A stretch of DNA of 64,000 nucleotides from RUG563 sp964423675 (GTDB lineage Bacteria; Bacillota; Clostridia; Christensenellales; Aristaeellaceae), in the NCBI GenBank assembly GCA_964423675.1, contig CAYRFP010000003.1, forward strand, positions 7,896 through 71,895. Reading direction: 5' to 3'. How positions within the stretch are numbered: the stretch's first letter is position 1; the number at the start of each line of letters is the position of its first letter. The position numbers and the translations under genes were made by a program. This document shows, piece by piece, positions 44,307-53,002 of the stretch. The notes beneath the pieces were generated by a model, which was not told where the DNA came from, did no database searches, and worked only from the letters and a program-made list of their open reading frames with translations.

Positions 44307-45674
44307 ATGAACGGGCAAGCGCTTTCCGCTCCTGCGCCGTATACGGGCGGGGCGGTTCCGCCCCATAGCATCGAGGCGGAAAAATCCGTGCTGGGCGCCA
44401 TGCTCCAGGACGGCAGCGCGGTGACGGCGGCGACAGAATTGCTTTCCGCCGAGGATTTTTATGTGCCCGCCCATCGGGAAATCTTCGATGCGGCCCGGGG
44501 GCTGGCCAGCGGGAACATGGCCGTGGACCTGGTGACCATGGACGCAGAGCTGGCCCGCCGGGGCACACTGCCCGGCATCGGCGGAACGGAATATCTCATC
44601 GAGTTGACCCAGTTCGTGCCCACCACCGCCAACGTGCGCTATTATATTCGCCTGGTTTCGGAGAAATCCACCCTGCGGCGGTTGATCGCGGCGGCGGGGG
44701 AAATCTCCCGGTCAGGCTATGCCCAGGAGCAGGAACTGCCAGAAATTCTCGCCTCTGCCGAAAAGCTGATTTTCGATATCGTGATGCGCCGCTCCGGCAG
44801 CGAGGATCTAAAGCATATCCGGGAGGTGCTCACCAATACCTATGAGCAGATGGAGCAGCTGGCCCGGCTCAAGGGCGCGGTTTCCGGCGTGCCTTCCGGG
44901 TTTTATGGCCTGGATAATCTGCTGACCGGCCTGCACGGGGGAGAAATGATCCTGGTGGGCGCGCGCCCGTCCATGGGTAAAACCTCCTTTGCCATCAATA
45001 TGGCCACCCACGCCGCCTGCAAGGGCTTCAAGGTGGCGGTGTTCAGTCTGGAAATGCCCAGAGAGCAGATCGCCATGCGTATGCTCTGCTGTGATGCCAG
45101 GGTGAACATGCAATCCGTGCGCAAGGGCCTGCTGCGGGACGAGGACTGGATGAAGCTGGCCCGGACGCTGGCGCCCCTGGCAGCCAGCGAGGTTTATATT
45201 GATGACACCTCCGGCCTGACCCCGGGGCAGATGCGCTCCCGCTGCCGGCGGCTGATGATGGACAAGGGCCTGGATCTGATCGTGCTGGACTATTTGCAGT
45301 TGATGGGCTCGGATAAAAAGGCAGAGAGCCGGCAGGTAGAGGTCAGCGAAATTTCCCGCAGCCTCAAGGCCATTGCGCAGGAGCTGAAGGTTCCGGTGGT
45401 GGCCTGCGCGCAGCTGAGCCGTGCTAATGAAAAGCGCGGCACCGGCGGATATCGCCCCATGCTGTCCGACCTTCGCGATTCCGGCTCTATCGAGCAGGAT
45501 GCGGACGTGGTTATGTTCCTGCACCGGGAAGCCTATTATAACCGTGACGCGGAAACCCCGGACAACACCGCCGAGGTCATCGTGGCCAAGCAAAGAAACG
45601 GCCCGCTGGGCACCGTCAAGCTAGCCTGGCTGGGCGAATATACCCTGTTTGATAATTTGGCCGCCGAGGATTAA
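44307..45674 (+). CDS. dnaB: Replicative DNA helicase
   Basis: The 455-residue protein has the N-terminal DnaB domain (PHSIEAEKSVLGAMLQD) and the RecA-like motor: Walker A GARPSMGKTSFAINMA near residue 217, LEMPREQIAMRML, Walker B LIVLDYLQLM near 320, and DLRDSGSIEQDADVVMFLHR. It unwinds DNA ahead of the replisome as a hexamer. No intein. Operon with rplI, as in other Firmicutes. A small hairpin overlaps its stop codon. Confidence 0.98.
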   Translation: MNGQALSAPAPYTGGAVPPHSIEAEKSVLGAMLQDGSAVTAATELLSAEDFYVPAHREIFDAARGLASGNMAVDLVTMDAELARRGTLPGIGGTEYLIELTQFVPTTANVRYYIRLVSEKSTLRRLIAAAGEISRSGYAQEQELPEILASAEKLIFDIVMRRSGSEDLKHIREVLTNTYEQMEQLARLKGAVSGVPSGFYGLDNLLTGLHGGEMILVGARPSMGKTSFAINMATHAACKGFKVAVFSLEMPREQIAMRMLCCDARVNMQSVRKGLLRDEDWMKLARTLAPLAASEVYIDDTSGLTPGQMRSRCRRLMMDKGLDLIVLDYLQLMGSDKKAESRQVEVSEISRSLKAIAQELKVPVVACAQLSRANEKRGTGGYRPMLSDLRDSGSIEQDADVVMFLHREAYYNRDAETPDNTAEVIVAKQRNGPLGTVKLAWLGEYTLFDNLAAED

Positions 45675-45683
45675 TTCGGCGGC
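45660..45683 (+). terminator. Weak hairpin at the end of dnaB
   Basis: GCCGCCGA / TCGGCGGC with an 8-base loop spans the dnaB stop codon, followed only by TCATTT. It may be a partial terminator before potA. Confidence 0.4.
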
Positions 45684-45712
45684 TCATTTGAAACGGAGGT
45701 AGGGAAAGGGCA

Positions 45713-46816
45713 ATGGAGCCTTTGTTATCGCTCCGGGGCGTGCATAAGCGCTTCGGAAGCTTTGAAGCGCTCCGGGGGATTGATCTGGATATCCTGCCCG
45801 GAGAATTTATGACGCTGCTGGGCCCCTCTGGCTGCGGAAAAACCACCACGCTACGTATCATTGCCGGCCTTGAATCGCCGGACAGCGGCAGCGTAACCCT
45901 GCAGGGAAAGGATATTTCCGCCCTGCCCCCAGAGAAGCGCCAGGTGAACACGGTGTTCCAGTCCCTGGCGCTTTTCCCGCATCTGTCGGTGGAAAAAAAC
46001 ATTGCATACGGGCTGAAAATGCGGGGCGAAAAAAAGGATCAGATCGCCGACCGAGTGCAGGAAATGCTGCACCTGGTTCAGCTGGAAGGGGTGGAAAAGC
46101 GGCTGCCTGCTCAGCTTTCCGGCGGGCAGCGGCAGCGCGTGGCGCTGGCAAGGGCGCTGGCAGTGCGGCCAAAGGTGCTGCTGCTGGATGAGCCCCTGAG
46201 CGCCCTGGATCAGCATCTGCGGCGCATGATGCAGCAGGAGCTCAAGCGCATGCAGAAGGAATTGGGCGTGACCTTCCTCTATATCACCCACGATCAGGAA
46301 GAAGCACTGAACATGAGCGACCGAGTGGCACTGATGCGGGACGGGCAGTTTGTGCAGATCGGCTCGCCGCAGCAGCTTTATGACCGGCCTGAGACCCTTT
46401 TTGCCGCCAGCTTCATTGGGCAAAGCAATCTGCTGCCGGGGGTCATTGCCGGCTGCGGGGCGGAAGGCAAATGCAGCCTGGAAATGGACGGGCTGACCCT
46501 GCCCTGTCTCCACGAAGCCCCGGTTGCCATTGGGGAAAAAATGGCGCTTTGCGTGCGCACAGAGCGGCTGCATTACGCCGCTCAGCCCCATCCCGGGCCA
46601 GTGCATCTCAGCGGCATTCTCCGGGCGCTGGAATACGGCGGGGGCGTGCAGCGGGCAATCATCGAATTGCCCGGCGGCCGACGGCTCACGGCGCAGCGGC
46701 AGTCCGAGGAAGCGGCGAGCTGTCCGGTGGGCAGCCGAGTGTTCCTATGGTGGGATATTGCGGCGGCGGCGCTTGTGCCCTGGGAGGAGGGGGAAGCCCA
46801 TGTCGGCGAAGCGTGA
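45713..46816 (+). CDS. potA: Spermidine/putrescine ABC transporter ATPase
   Basis: The 367-residue ATPase has Walker A LGPSGCGKTTTLR (K43), the signature LSGGQRQRVALARAL, Walker B VLLLDEPLSALD, the H-loop THDQEEAL, and a C-terminal TOBE regulatory part (~240-360). FQSLALFPHLSVEKNIAYGLK is typical of PotA. It powers the PotBC channel encoded next. Start: ACGGAGG upstream of the ATG. Its last 17 bp overlap potB. Confidence 0.92.
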   Translation: MEPLLSLRGVHKRFGSFEALRGIDLDILPGEFMTLLGPSGCGKTTTLRIIAGLESPDSGSVTLQGKDISALPPEKRQVNTVFQSLALFPHLSVEKNIAYGLKMRGEKKDQIADRVQEMLHLVQLEGVEKRLPAQLSGGQRQRVALARALAVRPKVLLLDEPLSALDQHLRRMMQQELKRMQKELGVTFLYITHDQEEALNMSDRVALMRDGQFVQIGSPQQLYDRPETLFAASFIGQSNLLPGVIAGCGAEGKCSLEMDGLTLPCLHEAPVAIGEKMALCVRTERLHYAAQPHPGPVHLSGILRALEYGGGVQRAIIELPGGRRLTAQRQSEEAASCPVGSRVFLWWDIAAAALVPWEEGEAHVGEA

Positions 46817-47657
46817 GGAGCGGCGGCGGGCGCTGATGGCGCTGCCCATGCAGCTATGGGTGGTAGCCTTTATCGGGGTGGCGCTGCTTTACATTGTGGG
46901 CCTCTCCTTCCTAGCCAAGGGGGAAGCCCTCAGCGTCACCGACGAAGCAACGCTGGAGAATTACGCCCGGCTGCTGGATCCGAAATATCCCAAAGCGCTC
47001 TGGCTATCCATTCGTTTAGCGGCGCTGACCACGTTTTTTTCCCTGCTGCTGGGCTATCCCTTCGCCTATTTCATGGCGCGGGTAAGCCCGCGATGGCGTG
47101 CCTGGCTGATGATTCTGATCATCGCTCCTTTCTGGACCAATGCGCTGATTCGGATTTACGGCTGGAAAATTCTGCTTTACGCCAACGGGCCGATCAATCA
47201 GCTTTTACAGCAGCTGGGGCTGATTCAAAAGCCGCTGAAGCTGTTATATACCCAGGGTGCGGTTTTAGTCGGGATGGTTTACGCCATGATCCCCTTTGTG
47301 ATTTTGCCCATTTACACGGGCATGGAGCGAATGGACTGGACGGCCGTGGAAGCAGCGCGGGATCTGGGCGCGAGCCCGATCAAAGCGTTCCTGACAATCA
47401 CCGTGCCCATGACCCGCTCGTCGCTTCAGGCAGCCTGCGTGCTCACGTTCCTGCCCTCGGTGGGCTTGATTTTTCTTTCGGACATTTTGGGCGGCGCAAA
47501 CACGGCGCTATGGGGAAACCTGGTGCAGGATGAGCTACTCAAGAGTCGGGATTTGCCCTTTGCCGCCACGCTCAGCGTGGTGCTGCTTTCGCTAACCGCC
47601 ATCGTCATCGTTCTTTATCGCCGCGCCGGCGGCACGGGCGAGGACATGGTCTTCTAA
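46800..47657 (+). CDS. potB: Spermidine/putrescine ABC transporter permease
   Basis: The 285-residue permease has six helices (first ~15-35: LWVVAFIGVALLYIVGLSF) and the PotB family traits WLSIRLAALTTFFSLLLGYPFAYFMAR, APFWTNALIRIYGWKILL and EAARDLGASPIKAFLTI (EAA loop). It forms the channel with PotC. Start: GGAGGAGGGGG before the ATG, inside the end of potA. A 269-bp non-coding gap separates it from potC, unusual for this operon. Confidence 0.92.
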   Translation: MSAKREERRRALMALPMQLWVVAFIGVALLYIVGLSFLAKGEALSVTDEATLENYARLLDPKYPKALWLSIRLAALTTFFSLLLGYPFAYFMARVSPRWRAWLMILIIAPFWTNALIRIYGWKILLYANGPINQLLQQLGLIQKPLKLLYTQGAVLVGMVYAMIPFVILPIYTGMERMDWTAVEAARDLGASPIKAFLTITVPMTRSSLQAACVLTFLPSVGLIFLSDILGGANTALWGNLVQDELLKSRDLPFAATLSVVLLSLTAIVIVLYRRAGGTGEDMVF

Positions 47658-47926
47658 AAAGCCAGAGGTTTCGCCGCTGGACTCAGTTCACACTTTTCTT
47701 GGACGAATCGAATCGGCTATTTTCTGTATGGAACATGTGGAACGAAGTTGTGGCGTTATCCCGCCCGTCGGCGACCGTTACCTTGCAATAATCTCGTAGC
47801 GATATTTGCTGAACAAAACCTGCCCTTTACGATATAGGGAACAGTGGATCATCCCCTGGTCGCGATGCGTGGCTCAGAGAGTCATCCGCTGGCCATTAAC
47901 CCAACACCCAAGGAGATGTAAACAGC
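47658..47926 (+). other. Non-coding gap inside the pot operon
   Basis: No gene, RNA or clear promoter is recognised here, and the base composition is visibly less GC-rich than the flanking genes. It interrupts the normally overlapping potB-potC pair, which suggests an insertion remnant or an added control region. Confidence 0.5.
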
Positions 47927-48730
47927 ATGAAAAAAGCCGGGATTGGCGCGAAGGTTTACCTGATCGCGCTGCTGGCACTGATGTATCTGCCCATCGTGGT
48001 GGTCGTGCTCTTTTCGTTTAACGCCAGCACCGCGCGCACGCCGACCGTGTTCACAGGTTTCTCCCTCCAATGGTATCGCGCGCTGTTCGATGGCCAGCGT
48101 GGCTTTGGCGATGCGCTGAAAAACTCGCTGATCATCGCTGGATGCAGCGTTGGCCTCAGCACCGTCCTGGGCACACTGGGCGCTTTGGGCCAGGTGCATC
48201 GCGCCCGCTGCGGAAAAATCCGCGCCGCCGTCCGCAATCTGCTGGATACCCTGACGCTCCTGCCCATTATGCTCCCCGAAATTATCCTCGGCGTTTCCCT
48301 GATGCTCCTGTTTTCCGCCGCCGGACTGAAATCCGGAACCGGAACGCTCATCCTCGCCCATACAACCTTCTGCGTGCCTTACGTGTATCTGCTGGTGAAA
48401 AGCCGCCTGGCTACCATGGGCGATGAGCTGGAATCCGCCGCCCGCGACCTGGGTGCGTCCCCGGCTCAGGCGCTGCGCACTGTCACGCTTCCCCTGATTC
48501 GCCCCGCCGTTCTCTCCGGCGCGCTGCTGGCCCTGGCCATGTCCCTGGACGATTTCGTCATCAGCTTCTTCGTCTCCGGCGCGGGCGCAACAACCCTCCC
48601 GCTTAAGATTTATTCCTCTGTCCGCTATGGCGTCTCCTCGCAGATTAACGCTCTCTGCACCGTTATGCTCGCCGCCGTTTTTCTTCTTGTAGGCCTGAGT
48701 CAACTGGTGCTCCGCCGCAAAGCAAAATGA
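47927..48730 (+). CDS. potC: Spermidine/putrescine ABC transporter permease
   Basis: The 267-residue permease starts with a helix (KVYLIALLALMYLPIVVVVLFSF) and has the PotC traits FSLQWYRALF, LLPIMLPEIILGVSLMLLF and ESAARDLGASPAQALRTVTLPLI (EAA loop). Start: AAGGAGA ten bases before the ATG. The gene uses more C-ending codons (CTC, TCC, CGC) than its neighbours. No potD binding-protein gene follows; the next gene is a damaged sigma factor. Confidence 0.92.
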   Translation: MKKAGIGAKVYLIALLALMYLPIVVVVLFSFNASTARTPTVFTGFSLQWYRALFDGQRGFGDALKNSLIIAGCSVGLSTVLGTLGALGQVHRARCGKIRAAVRNLLDTLTLLPIMLPEIILGVSLMLLFSAAGLKSGTGTLILAHTTFCVPYVYLLVKSRLATMGDELESAARDLGASPAQALRTVTLPLIRPAVLSGALLALAMSLDDFVISFFVSGAGATTLPLKIYSSVRYGVSSQINALCTVMLAAVFLLVGLSQLVLRRKAK

Positions 48731-48847
48731 TTATCGGTGAATTCAAGTAGCCCTGTCGCACATCGCGGTTCGGCTGTTTTTCTTTGCTTTTTTTAAAAAA
48801 ATGCTTCTATTATGAACCTTTTTTTCCGTTTTCGCGACTTTATTGGT

Positions 48848-48859
48848 GAAACCGGTTTC
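48848..48859. promoter_or_regulatory. 12-bp palindrome upstream of the sigma-factor remnant
   Basis: GAAACCGGTTTC is a perfect palindrome 31 bp before the start codon. It contains a TGAAAC-like ECF -35 core, but I see no matching -10, so its role is open. Confidence 0.35.
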
Positions 48860-48890
48860 GCCCACTGACCCTCTAAAGGAGGAAGAAAGC

Positions 48891-49400
48891 ATGGAAACGT
48901 TTGAAGATCAACTGGCGGCGGAGAAAATCTCCGTGGAACGGTTCATCCGCTTTCGCATTGCGTCAGTTGCCGATGCTGAGGACGTGCTTCAGGAAACCTT
49001 CCTGACCGCCAGCCGCAGCTTTCACCAGCTGAAAAATCCAGACGCATTCAGGGCCTGGCTGATCGCCTTCGCCCGCCATAAACGCAACGATTACAATCGA
49101 CAATAGTCTGCCCGCACGGAAATTCCGCTGGATTTTCTAATGGAAAATTATCTGACGGAAAGCCGGTTTGGCCTCAATGTCAACTTCGCCGTGCATGAAA
49201 CACTGGAACGAATGCGTCCGCAGGACCGTGCCATGCTCGAGCTGTTTTATTTGCGAGAAATGTCCCAATCGGATATATCTGAGAAATTGCAAATTCCCAT
49301 CGGCACTGTCAAAAGCCGGCTGCATACCGCCAAACAAAACTTCAGGAACCTGTATCCTCGCCCCTGGCTTGCGTGGAAAGGAGATCATGAAATGAACTAA
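48891..49400 (+). pseudogene. ECF sigma factor gene interrupted by an amber stop
   Basis: One frame encodes sigma-70 region 2 (ERFIRFRIASVADAEDVLQET, FRAWLIAFARHKRNDYNRQ), a TAG at 49104-49106, and then, in the same frame, the linker SARTEIPLDFLMENYLTESRFG and region 4 (DRAMLELFYLREMSQSDISE, IPIGTVKSRLHTAKQNF). A single base change (CAG or AAG to TAG) explains the loss. The ~170-codon length fits small ECF sigma factors. The start has AAAGGAGG seven bases upstream. Region 2 alone cannot bind -35 DNA. Readthrough by a suppressor tRNA is possible but nothing here supports it. The companion gene starting right after the stop is also broken. Confidence 0.88.
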
Positions 49401-50164
49401 ATGCAGGAAATTCTTCCAGATTACGCTATCACCCCCAATGCCCAGCCGCCTTTTCCCGTAAAGCGGGAGGAATTGATTGGCTGGTTTCTGGTTCCCAGGT
49501 TAGGCGAATCATTACGATGGGCTATATACGTCCTGCCTTCGCGCCAATGTAGCATGGTCTGTTCCATGAAGGTCACAGGAAAAGCAATGGTACACGGCAT
49601 TGAGGGCGTCAGTGTGGAGTCCGAACAAGTGACCGTTTCGGACAAATACGATGCCACGAAACCCAGTTTTGAAGGCGATAGGCTCAGCATGCATTTCATT
49701 GCGCAGCTTACCGATACCCATTGCCGCTATTTGGCCACGTTGCGCCAGGACGGCGACATGACGAATTCATGATGAACTTGGGGTTTAGCGAGGACAATTG
49801 CGGCAACGAAACCAGTCCCCGCCTCAAGGGCGATATTCGCCGAAACGGAGCCGTCGTTACTGCTGCAAACAAGGAATTTCTGCTGGATGTAGTAGGGCGA
49901 TACACCGTGACTATCGGCGGAAAAAGCTACGATACCATCTGCATCATGGACATTGAAACCTATAACGGCGACGTTGCGTCCGAGCAGTTTTTGGATGCAA
50001 CCGGACGCACCATTCTCAGGCAACGCTTCAACCGGGACGACTGGGCTATGGAGCACTATAAGAAGCTATGGATTCAGCAATTTCCGGACAACGAACGGCG
50101 TATTATTAATGGCCAGACATACGTGCATTGGTATGACTGCATCACGGATCACATCCTGAGATAA
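49401..50164 (+). pseudogene. Conserved companion of the ECF sigma gene, frameshifted
   Basis: Two frames read as parts of one protein. The first begins MQEILPDYAITPNAQPPFPVK and includes GWFLVPRLGESLRWAIYVLP and FIAQLTDTHCRYLATLRQDGD. The second begins near FMMNLGFSEDNCGNETSP and ends with INGQTYVHWYDCITDHILR. The break is at about 49745-49785, where the text between QDGD and DEFMMN is shorter than I expect of relatives, so a small deletion is likely. I recall this family only as an uncharacterised gene that follows such sigma factors in Clostridia. It has no membrane helix, so it is not a classical anti-sigma factor. With the upstream amber stop, the module appears to be decaying. Confidence 0.72.
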
Positions 50165-50221
50165 AGGCGAAATTCTGTCCTATAGGAAGCAAACAAATAT
50201 AATTTTGCTCGGCGTAACAAC

Positions 50222-50262
50222 AAAAAATCTCCGCAAGACATTTGTCCTGCGGAGATTTTTAT
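50222..50262. terminator. Bidirectional terminator after rplQ
   Basis: AAAAATCTCCGCA / TGCGGAGATTTTT with T-runs on both strands. It ends the ribosomal alpha operon from the right and the sigma/companion remnant from the left. Confidence 0.88.
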
Positions 50263-50300
50263 TCCAGAAACCGGGAAAACCGTCCTGGCGGCTTAAGCCA

Positions 50301-50813
50301 TTACACCAGTTCGATTACGACCATTTCAGCAGCGTCGCCGCGACGGGGCCCCATCTTATACATCCGGGTGTAGCCACCAACGCAGTTCTTCTCCTGGTTG
50401 CGGGCGCGATACTTGGGCCCATACTCCCGGAACAGCTTCTCCACCACGGGATGCTTGTTGTCCTTGGTGCGCTCCTTGTAATCGGCCTTGTTCTCGTCGT
50501 CCTTCTTTTCTTCCTTGACGTCGTAGAGATACGCCATCATCAGGCGGCGGGCATGCAGCTTGGAGGGCAGGTCGTTAACGAAGGTTTCCTTCACGATCTG
50601 CTTCTTATCGTTGTAGAATTCTTTTTCGACTTCTACGGTCTGGTCATACTCGCGGATGGCGAGCGTGATCATTTTATCCACGATGCTGCGCACTTCCTTG
50701 GCCTTGGCCTCGGTGGTTTCGATGCGGCCGTACCACAGAAGATTGGTGGTCAGATTCCGCAGCATCGCCTTGCGCTGGCTCGCGGTGCGGCCCAGCTTGC
50801 GCTCATGTGCCAT
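50301..50813 (-). CDS. rplQ: Large ribosomal subunit protein bL17, with insertions
   Basis: Conserved N-terminus (RKLGRTASQRKAMLRNLTTNL, RIETTEAKAKEVRSIVDKMITL) and C-terminus (GGYTRMYKMGPRRGDAAEMVVIELV). At 170 residues it is ~50 longer than the usual 112-127. The extra lies in two charged segments: ~30 residues before LHARRLMMAYL (EVEKEFYNDKKQIVKE) and ~20 after it (KEEKKDDENKADYKER). L17 lies near the exit tunnel. Last gene of the alpha operon, 15 bp after rpoA, followed by the terminator. Confidence 0.96.
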   Translation of the reverse strand: MAHERKLGRTASQRKAMLRNLTTNLLWYGRIETTEAKAKEVRSIVDKMITLAIREYDQTVEVEKEFYNDKKQIVKETFVNDLPSKLHARRLMMAYLYDVKEEKKDDENKADYKERTKDNKHPVVEKLFREYGPKYRARNQEKNCVGGYTRMYKMGPRRGDAAEMVVIELV

Positions 50814-50828
50814 AGGGTTTTCCTCCTA

Positions 50829-51776
50829 TCACTCTTCGGTCGGGCGCAGACCCAGGCCCAGCGCCTGCAGCTTCTGCTCGACTTCTTCCAGACTCTTTTT
50901 GCCCAGGTTCCGCACCTTCATCATGTCTTCCTGATTCCGCTGAACCAGCTCGGCCACGGTGTTGATGCCGGCACGCTTGAGGCAGTTATACGCACGGACG
51001 GAGAGATCCAAATCTTCGATGGTCATCTCCATCACCTTTTCCATCTTATCATCCTCCGGCTCGATCATGCTGATAGGCATGGTCTGGTCGGTCAGACCGA
51101 TGAAGAGGGAGAGCTGTTCGGTGAGGATGCGGGCGGACATGGCAATGGCCTCATCCGGGGCCACGGATCCATCCGTCCACACTTCCAGCGTCAGCTTATC
51201 ATAGTCCGTGATCTGGCCCACACGGGTGTCCTCGACCACATAATTGACCTTCTTAATGGGCGTATAAATGGAATCGATGGGAATCGCACCGATAGGCATC
51301 TGGGCCGTCTTATTCTTATCGGAGGAGACATAGCCCCGACCCCGATCCAGGTTGAGCCACATATGCAGCTTCGCGCCTTCTCCCAGGGTCGCAATATGCA
51401 AATCAGGGTTCACGATTTCCACTTCGTCGTCCACGCGGATATCGGCGGCGGTCAAATCGCAGGGACCAACTGCATTTACCTCAAGCATTTTCGGCTGATC
51501 AGCATACAGCTTCAGCGACAGCTCCTTGAGGTTGAGGATGATTTCCGCCACATCCTCTTTCACGCCGGGCACAGTAGAAAACTCATGCTGCACGCCGTCA
51601 ATATTTACGCTGGTCACGGCGGCGCCGGGCAGCGAATTGATCAGCACGCGGCGCAGAGCATTGCCCAGCGTATGGCCAAAGCCGCGCTCAAGCGGCTCGA
51701 TCACGAACTTGCCATAGGCATTGTTCGCGGCCATTTCCACGCATTCGATGCGCGCTTTTTCGAATTCGATGATCAT
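50829..51776 (-). CDS. rpoA: RNA polymerase alpha subunit
   Basis: The 315-residue protein has the N-terminal dimerisation domain (GNALRRVLINSLPGAAVTSV, VDDEVEIVNPDLHIATL) and the C-terminal UP-element/activator-binding domain (LDLSVRAYNCLKRAGINTVAEL, NLGKKSLEEVEQKLQALGL). Length is normal. Between rpsD and rplQ as in most Firmicutes. Confidence 0.98.
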   Translation of the reverse strand: MIIEFEKARIECVEMAANNAYGKFVIEPLERGFGHTLGNALRRVLINSLPGAAVTSVNIDGVQHEFSTVPGVKEDVAEIILNLKELSLKLYADQPKMLEVNAVGPCDLTAADIRVDDEVEIVNPDLHIATLGEGAKLHMWLNLDRGRGYVSSDKNKTAQMPIGAIPIDSIYTPIKKVNYVVEDTRVGQITDYDKLTLEVWTDGSVAPDEAIAMSARILTEQLSLFIGLTDQTMPISMIEPEDDKMEKVMEMTIEDLDLSVRAYNCLKRAGINTVAELVQRNQEDMMKVRNLGKKSLEEVEQKLQALGLGLRPTEE

Positions 51777-51835
51777 TTAGGATACCCCTCCTGTCCAATA
51801 CCGTCGGTTGAGGGAATTCTCTGCACAGGCGATCA

Positions 51836-52462
51836 TTAGCGAGAATAATACTCGACGATCATGTTCTCCTGCAGGGAGAAGTCAATATCTTCGCGGGCGG
51901 GGAGGGCGGAGACGGTTGCGGTCAGCTCATCGGCATTGACGGTGAGCCACTTGGGCACAACCCGGCTGGAGCCTTCGCGGGCAGCCTTGAACAACTCCAT
52001 TTCCTTGCTCTTTTGCTTCACGGTGATCACGTCGTTAGCATCCACTTCATAGGAAGGAATGTCTACCTTCTTGCCGTTCACCAGGAAATGGCCGTGCAGC
52101 ACCAACTGACGGGCCTGGGGACGGGAAGCGGCAAAGCCAGAGCGATAGACCACATTGTCCAGCCGGCGTTCCAGCAGGGACAGCAGGTTTTCACCGGTAA
52201 CGCCCTTCATGTTAGCGGCGCGTTCATACGTGCGGAAGAACTGGCCTTCCAGCAGGCCATACGCGCGGCGGGCCTTCTGCTTTTCGCGCAGCTGCAGGCC
52301 ATATTCACTGGGCTTGCGCTGGCGGGCCTGGCCATGCTGGCCAGGAGGGGTGGGGCGCTTGCTGACGGCGCACTTGGCGGAGAAGCACTTTTCGCCCTTG
52401 AGGAAGAGCTTGGTGCCCTCGCGGCGGCACAGACGGCATACAGAGTCTGTATATCTTGCCAT
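51836..52462 (-). CDS. rpsD: Small ribosomal subunit protein uS4
   Basis: The 208-residue protein has the N-terminal Zn-like region (CRLCRREGTKLFLKG with a second KCAVSKR cysteine, four Cys in all) and the S4 RNA-binding domain (RLDNVVYRSGFAASRPQARQ, LVLHGHFLVNGKKVDIPSY). It nucleates 30S assembly and often autoregulates its operon. Typical position before rpoA. Confidence 0.98.
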   Translation of the reverse strand: MARYTDSVCRLCRREGTKLFLKGEKCFSAKCAVSKRPTPPGQHGQARQRKPSEYGLQLREKQKARRAYGLLEGQFFRTYERAANMKGVTGENLLSLLERRLDNVVYRSGFAASRPQARQLVLHGHFLVNGKKVDIPSYEVDANDVITVKQKSKEMELFKAAREGSSRVVPKWLTVNADELTATVSALPAREDIDFSLQENMIVEYYSR

Positions 52463-52479
52463 TTTTGCGAATCCTCCTA

Positions 52480-52884
52480 TTACACTCTACGACGCTTGGG
52501 CGGGCGGCAGCCATTGTGGGGGATGGGCGTCACGTCCTTAATCATGGTTACGTCCAGACCGGCGGTCTGCAGGGCGCGGATCGCGGCTTCACGGCCGGAA
52601 CCGGGGCCTTTCACAAACACATCCACAGACTTGAGACCAAACTCCTGGCTGGCCTTGGCAGCCGTTTCGGCGGCCATCTGAGCGGCGAAGGGCGTGGACT
52701 TCTTGTTGCCGCGGAAACCCATGCCGCCGGCGGAAGCCCAGGACAGGGCATTGCCCTGCACATCAGTGATGGTTACGATGGTATTGTTAAAAGAAGAGCG
52801 AATGTGCGCAACGCCGCGCTCCACGAGCTTTTTCTCGCGGCGCTTGCGCGAAACCTTCTTCAGCGCTGTTTTCTTAGCGGCCAT
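52480..52884 (-). CDS. rpsK: Small ribosomal subunit protein uS11
   Basis: The 134-residue protein matches S11 (GVAHIRSSFNNTIVTITD, SAGGMGFRGNKKSTPFAAQM, DVTPIPHNGCRPPKRRRV). Its binding site GGAGGGAT lies just behind a CCCC-GCAA-GGGG mini-hairpin (52901-52912), which might affect initiation. The gap to rpsM is 118 bp, longer than usual. Confidence 0.98.
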   Translation of the reverse strand: MAAKKTALKKVSRKRREKKLVERGVAHIRSSFNNTIVTITDVQGNALSWASAGGMGFRGNKKSTPFAAQMAAETAAKASQEFGLKSVDVFVKGPGSGREAAIRALQTAGLDVTMIKDVTPIPHNGCRPPKRRRV

Positions 52885-53002
52885 TCTTTATCCCTCCGAA
52901 CCCCTTGCGGGGCCTCCTTTTGGAATGATGGTATACATGGTGACAGAGCGTTTTGGGCGCTTCTCATTAACTTAGTAGAAACTGCCCGCAAAAGGAAGCG
53001 AA

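Noticed and set aside
49401..49772. Treating the first part of the sigma companion as a complete gene
   Set aside because: It stops where the family continues, and the missing part is found immediately downstream in another frame.
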